Shown here piece after piece: positions 5,026 through 8,089 of a stretch of 8,089 nucleotides of DNA (the stretch's first letter is position 1; each line of letters begins with the position of its first letter). Origin of the DNA: Saccharofermentans sp. Lineage in GTDB: Bacteria; Bacillota_A; Clostridia; Saccharofermentanales; Saccharofermentanaceae. The notes under the pieces were generated by a model. That model ran no database searches. It was given only the letters and a program-made list of their open reading frames with translations, and had not been told where the DNA came from. The stretch lies in assembly GCA_024692105.1 (NCBI GenBank), contig JAILMZ010000072.1:1-8089 (forward strand), written 5' to 3'. The translations under genes were made by a program, and so were the position numbers.

Positions 5026-6120
5026 ATGGCATTTATTGATGACATCATGGCAAGAGCAAAAGCCGACAAGAAGACCATCGTTCTTCCTGAGTCCATGGAC
5101 AAGAGAACATTCGAGGCTGCCGAGAAGATCCTCAAGGCAGACATGGCAAACCTGATCATCATCGGCACACCAGAGGAGATCGCTAAGAATTCCGAAGGTT
5201 TTGATATCACAGGCGCTACGATCGTAGATCCTTTCAACGATCCCAACAAGCAGAAGTACATCGACAAGTTCGTTGAGCTTAGAGGTGTTGACACAATGGT
5301 AGCTGCAGCCAAGAAGAAGGCTGAGAAGAAGGGTCTGTCCGAAGAAGAGACTCAGGCCGAGATCGAGAAGGCTCAGAAGAAGGGCATCACACCCGAGAAG
5401 GCACAGGAGAAGATGGAGACAGACTACATGTTCTATGCATGCCTCATGTGCAAGTGCGGTGACGCTGACGGTGCGGTTTCCGGTGCATGCCACTCCACAG
5501 GCAACACTATCCTTCCCGCTCTCCAGCTCCTCAAGACAAAGCCCGGCATCTCTTCCGTTTCCGGTTTCTTCCTTCTTGACGTACCTAACTGCGACTTAGG
5601 TGAGCACGGTCTGTTCATCTTCGCTGACTGCGCTGTTAACACAGACGTTGATTCCGCTAAGCTCGCTGAGATCGCAAAGCTCTCCGCTGAGTCTTTCGAG
5701 CAGTTCATCGGCGCCCCCGCAAAGGTTGCAATGCTCTCATATTCTTCCTACGGTTCCGCAAAGCACGACGACGTAACAAAGGTTGCTGATGCAGTTAAGA
5801 TCGCAAAGGAAAAGTATCCTGATCTCGTAGTAGACGGTGAGCTCCAGCTCGATGCAGCTCTCGTTGAGGAAGTAGGTCAGCTCAAGGCACCCGGCAGCCC
5901 GGTTGCAGGTCACGCAAACACTCTGGTATTCCCTTCTCTCGAAGCAGGCAACATCGGCTACAAACTCGTTCAGAGACTTGCTAAGGCACCCGCTTACGGT
6001 CCTGTCCTCCAGGGTCTCTCACTTCCCGTTAACGACCTCTCCAGAGGATGTAACGCAGACGATATCGTAGGCACTGTAGCAATCACGGCAGTACAGGCTC
6101 AGGCTTTGGCTCAGGGCTGA
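5026..6120 (+). CDS. pta: Phosphate acetyltransferase, with an enlarged charged segment
   Basis: This 364-residue enzyme (EC 2.3.1.8) converts acetyl-CoA and phosphate to acetyl phosphate, the first step of acetate formation. Family motifs are clear: TIVLPESMDKRT (17-28), GDADGAVSGACHSTGNT (145-161), FADCAVNTD (199-207), LSYSSYGSAKHDDV (237-250), DGELQLDAA (270-278), KAPGSPVAGHAN (287-298), FPSLEAGNIGYKLVQR (302-317) and GLSLPVNDLSRGCN (330-343). It is about 30-40 residues longer than the usual 325-335. The excess is a Lys/Glu-rich helical segment around residues 92-133 holding two diverged 17-residue repeats. ATG 5026 is chosen because AAGGAG sits seven bases upstream and the domain begins there. 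An in-frame TTG at 4981 lies within the promoter. Strong codon bias indicates high expression. ackA follows after 21 bases. Confidence 0.96.
   Translation: MAFIDDIMARAKADKKTIVLPESMDKRTFEAAEKILKADMANLIIIGTPEEIAKNSEGFDITGATIVDPFNDPNKQKYIDKFVELRGVDTMVAAAKKKAEKKGLSEEETQAEIEKAQKKGITPEKAQEKMETDYMFYACLMCKCGDADGAVSGACHSTGNTILPALQLLKTKPGISSVSGFFLLDVPNCDLGEHGLFIFADCAVNTDVDSAKLAEIAKLSAESFEQFIGAPAKVAMLSYSSYGSAKHDDVTKVADAVKIAKEKYPDLVVDGELQLDAALVEEVGQLKAPGSPVAGHANTLVFPSLEAGNIGYKLVQRLAKAPAYGPVLQGLSLPVNDLSRGCNADDIVGTVAITAVQAQALAQG
5320..5421 (+). repeat. Tandem duplication of 51 bp (17 codons) inside pta
   Basis: Two adjacent 51-base units encode AEKKGLSEEETQAEIEK (residues 99-115) and AQKKGITPEKAQEKMET (116-132). 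Seven positions are identical and several more are conservative (L/I, S/T, I/M, E/Q). The second unit matches the usual Pta KG.T.E.A element before the next helix, so the first looks like an added copy. The DNA has diverged, so the duplication is not recent. Confidence 0.65.
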
Positions 6121-6141
6121 TAATATAAGGAGAAAACAAGA

Positions 6142-7341
6142 ATGAAGATCTTAGTAATCAACTGCGGAAGCTCTTCCGCGAAGTTCCAGCTTTTTGACAT
6201 CGATACAGGCGACGTCCTCGCAAAGGGTAACGCTGAGCGTATCGGTATCGACGGCAAGCTCACATACAAGCCCGCAGGCAAGGACGATGTCGTAAAGACA
6301 GAGCCGATGCCCGACCACAAGGTTGCAGTCAAGATGATCCTCGACGCACTCGTTGACAAGGAATACGGCGTTATCTCCGACGTATCCGAGATCGCTGCAG
6401 TCGGACACAGAGTCCTCCACGGCGGCGAGTACTACAGCGATTCCGTTATCGTTAACGATGACGTTAAGGCTGTCATCAAGAAGTGCTTCCCTCTGGGCCC
6501 CCTGCACAACCCCGCAAACCTCATCGGTATCGAGGCATGTGAGGCAGTACTTCCCGCAGGCACACCCCAGGTCGCAGTTTTCGATACTGCTTTCCACATG
6601 ACAATGCCCCCGAAGGCATACACATATGCTCTTCCTTATGAGCTCTCCGAGAAGTATTCCATCCGCCGCTACGGTTTCCATGGTACATCTCACCGCTATG
6701 TAAGCAAGAGAGTTGCTGAGTTCCTCGGCAAGGATTACAAGGATATCAAGACCATCACATGCCACCTCGGCAACGGTTCTTCCTTTGCCGCAGTCAAGAA
6801 CGGCATGTGCGTTGATACATCAATGGGTCTCACACCTCTGGCAGGTATCTGCATGGGTACAAGAACAGGTGACATCGATCCCGCTATCGTTCCTTTCCTC
6901 ATGAAGAACGAGGGACTTACTCCCGACGAGATGGATACACTCTTAAACAAGAAGTCAGGCGTTCAGGGTCTGTCCGGCGTATCTTCCGACTTCAGAGATC
7001 TCGAGAAGGCTAAGAACGAAGGCAACGAGCGCGCAGCACTCGCACTCGAGATGTTCGCTTACCAGGGCAAGAAGATCATCGGTTCTTATGCAGCAGCCAT
7101 GGAAGGCGTTGACGTTATCGTCTTTACTGCAGGCATCGGCGAGAACACAGACCACATGAGAAAGGCTATGTGCGAAGGCCTCGAGTTCATGGGTGTAGAG
7201 TTCGACGAGGAAGCCAATGCAGGCTTAAGAGGCAAGGAAGCAATCATCTCCAAGCCCACTTCAAAGGTAACGGTCTGCGTTATACCTACAAACGAAGAGC
7301 TCGCTATCGCTCAGGAGACAGAAGCACTCGTAAGAAAGTGA
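6142..7341 (+). CDS. ackA: Acetate kinase
   Basis: This 399-residue cytoplasmic enzyme (EC 2.7.2.1) turns acetyl phosphate and ADP into acetate and ATP, completing the Pta-AckA pathway. The ASKHA-fold signature is complete: [10 protein letters not shown] with Asn7, Ser10, Ser12 and Lys14; Arg90 (VGHRVLHGG); catalytic Asp148 (VAVFDTAFH); His180 ([13 protein letters not shown]); Asn211 (HLGNGSS); Arg241 ([10 protein letters not shown]); the FTAGIGEN loop at 328-335; and Glu385 in TNEE. These match the active-site numbering known for the Methanosarcina thermophila enzyme almost exactly. Length is typical. ATG 6142 has AAGGAG at 6127-6132. It is separated from pta by 21 bases with no promoter seen, so the two form one operon, with the terminator at 7364-7399. 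Codon use shows the same high-expression bias as pta and rpsT. Confidence 0.98.
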   Translation: MKILVINCGSSSAKFQLFDIDTGDVLAKGNAERIGIDGKLTYKPAGKDDVVKTEPMPDHKVAVKMILDALVDKEYGVISDVSEIAAVGHRVLHGGEYYSDSVIVNDDVKAVIKKCFPLGPLHNPANLIGIEACEAVLPAGTPQVAVFDTAFHMTMPPKAYTYALPYELSEKYSIRRYGFHGTSHRYVSKRVAEFLGKDYKDIKTITCHLGNGSSFAAVKNGMCVDTSMGLTPLAGICMGTRTGDIDPAIVPFLMKNEGLTPDEMDTLLNKKSGVQGLSGVSSDFRDLEKAKNEGNERAALALEMFAYQGKKIIGSYAAAMEGVDVIVFTAGIGENTDHMRKAMCEGLEFMGVEFDEEANAGLRGKEAIISKPTSKVTVCVIPTNEELAIAQETEALVRK

Positions 7342-7363
7342 TATTCCGCTGACAAAGCAAAAC

Positions 7364-7399
7364 ATAAGCCCTGCTTTTATCTAGCAGGGCTTATTTATT
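7364..7399. terminator. Bidirectional terminator between ackA and ktrA
   Basis: A perfect 11-base-pair stem ATAAGCCCTGC (7364-7374) / GCAGGGCTTAT (7384-7394) has a 9-base loop. On the plus strand it is followed by TTATT after AT, and on the minus strand by GTTTTGCTTT. Placed between two convergent genes, it should end both transcripts. Confidence 0.88.
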
Positions 7400-7422
7400 C
7401 CATGTTTCATTACCGAGCGAGT

Positions 7423-8076
7423 TTAATAAGTGAGATGCATATGCTTCTTGATATCGCTGTCCTTGCCGAGGATCATGACTGCCGTACCGGCTTCGAACAC
7501 CGTGTCGGGCGCGATCTCCATATTGAGCACTCCGTCTTTCCTGATGCCGAGGACATTGAGATGCATGTTCTGTCTGATATTGAGTTCGATGATGCTCTTG
7601 CCGACCCATTTCTCGGGGACTTTGAGCTCGAAGATCGAGTATTCGCCGGGGACATCGATATAGTCTTCGATCCTTGATGAACTGTATCTTACTGCAGACC
7701 AGTCTGCCATGAAACGTTCGGGGAAGACTACGGCATCGGCACCGTTACGGAGGAGGAACTTCTCGTGGACCTGGCGTGACGCACGTGCGACAACGAACTT
7801 GGCGCCGGATTCTTTAATCAGGGAAGTAGCTTCAAGTGAAGACTGGAAGTTATCTCCTATTGAGACGAAGCATACATCAAAGTTCGATACGCCGATCGTG
7901 CTTATGAATTCGGGATCGGTCGCATCTCCGATGAGCGAACTCGTGACGTATTCGAGTACGGGCTGCAGGTTCTTCTCGCAGTTGTCAACGGCGAGGATCT
8001 CATCACCTATCTCAGCGAGTTTCTTGATGAGGTGATATCCGAATCTTCCTGTTCCGACTACCAAAATGCTTTTCAT
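7423..8076 (-). CDS. ktrA: Potassium uptake regulatory subunit, KtrA/TrkA family (RCK_N + RCK_C)
   Basis: This 217-residue cytoplasmic protein has the size and two-domain form of KtrA/KtrC, the gating-ring subunit that binds ATP/ADP or NAD(H) and regulates a KtrB-type K+ channel in the membrane. RCK_N (about 1-120) has the Rossmann motif VVGTGRFG (6-13), the ribose-binding acidic residue at the end of strand 2 (AVD, Asp31), GDATD (50-54) and the terminal block RQVHEKFLLRNGADAVVFPE (101-120). RCK_C (about 138-217) follows with ELKVPEKWVGKSI. E. coli TrkA has two such pairs; this has one, so it fits the Ktr type. ATG 8076 has AAGGA eight bases upstream at the window edge. A channel subunit gene would be expected just beyond the right edge but cannot be seen. 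The KtrA versus single-unit TrkA naming is uncertain. Confidence 0.9.
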   Translation of the reverse strand: MKSILVVGTGRFGYHLIKKLAEIGDEILAVDNCEKNLQPVLEYVTSSLIGDATDPEFISTIGVSNFDVCFVSIGDNFQSSLEATSLIKESGAKFVVARASRQVHEKFLLRNGADAVVFPERFMADWSAVRYSSSRIEDYIDVPGEYSIFELKVPEKWVGKSIIELNIRQNMHLNVLGIRKDGVLNMEIAPDTVFEAGTAVMILGKDSDIKKHMHLTY

Positions 8077-8089
8077 GTTCTTGATCCTT

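Noticed and set aside
4479..5312. Minus-strand open frame of 277 codons
   Set aside because: It is antisense to both the membrane-anchored protein gene and pta, crossing the pta promoter. The opposite strand holds unmistakable Pta motifs and good ribosome binding sites, so this is a shadow.
6151..6765. Minus-strand open frame of 204 codons opposite ackA
   Set aside because: It is the exact antisense of the highly biased acetate kinase coding sequence; strong codon bias commonly opens the opposite frame.

Overview
The window looks like a piece of the chromosome of an anaerobic, acetate-producing member of the Clostridia (Firmicutes). The grounds are strong AGGAGG-type ribosome binding sites, adjacent pta and ackA genes, a TmcAL/YlbM-type tRNA acetate ligase, a KtrA-like potassium channel regulator and a CCA-encoding tRNA-Pro. 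I cannot place it to genus. I see no insertion sequence, phage gene, CRISPR array, toxin-antitoxin pair or defence gene, so this reads as core chromosome rather than an accessory island.

Layout from left to right. The 3' end of an EAL-domain cyclic-di-GMP phosphodiesterase gene (+) enters from the left edge. It converges on a tRNA-Pro(UGG) gene (-), and a long imperfect inverted repeat lies between them. Next comes a small DUF4870/Tic20-like membrane protein gene (-). It is divergent from a TrmH/SpoU-family RNA 2'-O-methyltransferase gene (+), and the two appear to share one symmetric -10 element. Then follow rpsT (ribosomal protein S20, +) with its own promoter and terminator, and the convergent tmcAL gene (-). 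tmcAL is divergent from a membrane-anchored protein of unknown function (+), and their promoters interlock. The pta-ackA operon (+) follows, ending in a terminator that also serves the convergent ktrA/trkA-like gene (-) at the right edge.

Themes. Two blocks concern RNA and translation: tRNA-Pro, the rRNA/tRNA methyltransferase and S20 on the left, and TmcAL in the middle. TmcAL uses acetate and ATP to acetylate the wobble cytidine of elongator tRNA-Met. Here it lies about 1.4 kb from the genes that make acetate and ATP (Pta and AckA), which suggests a metabolic link.

The most noteworthy observations are a tandem 17-residue duplication that enlarges Pta, the structured inverted repeat behind tRNA-Pro, the shared or interlocked divergent promoters, and the uncharacterised 436-residue exported protein. 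I did not find convincing evidence of a wholly new biological system.
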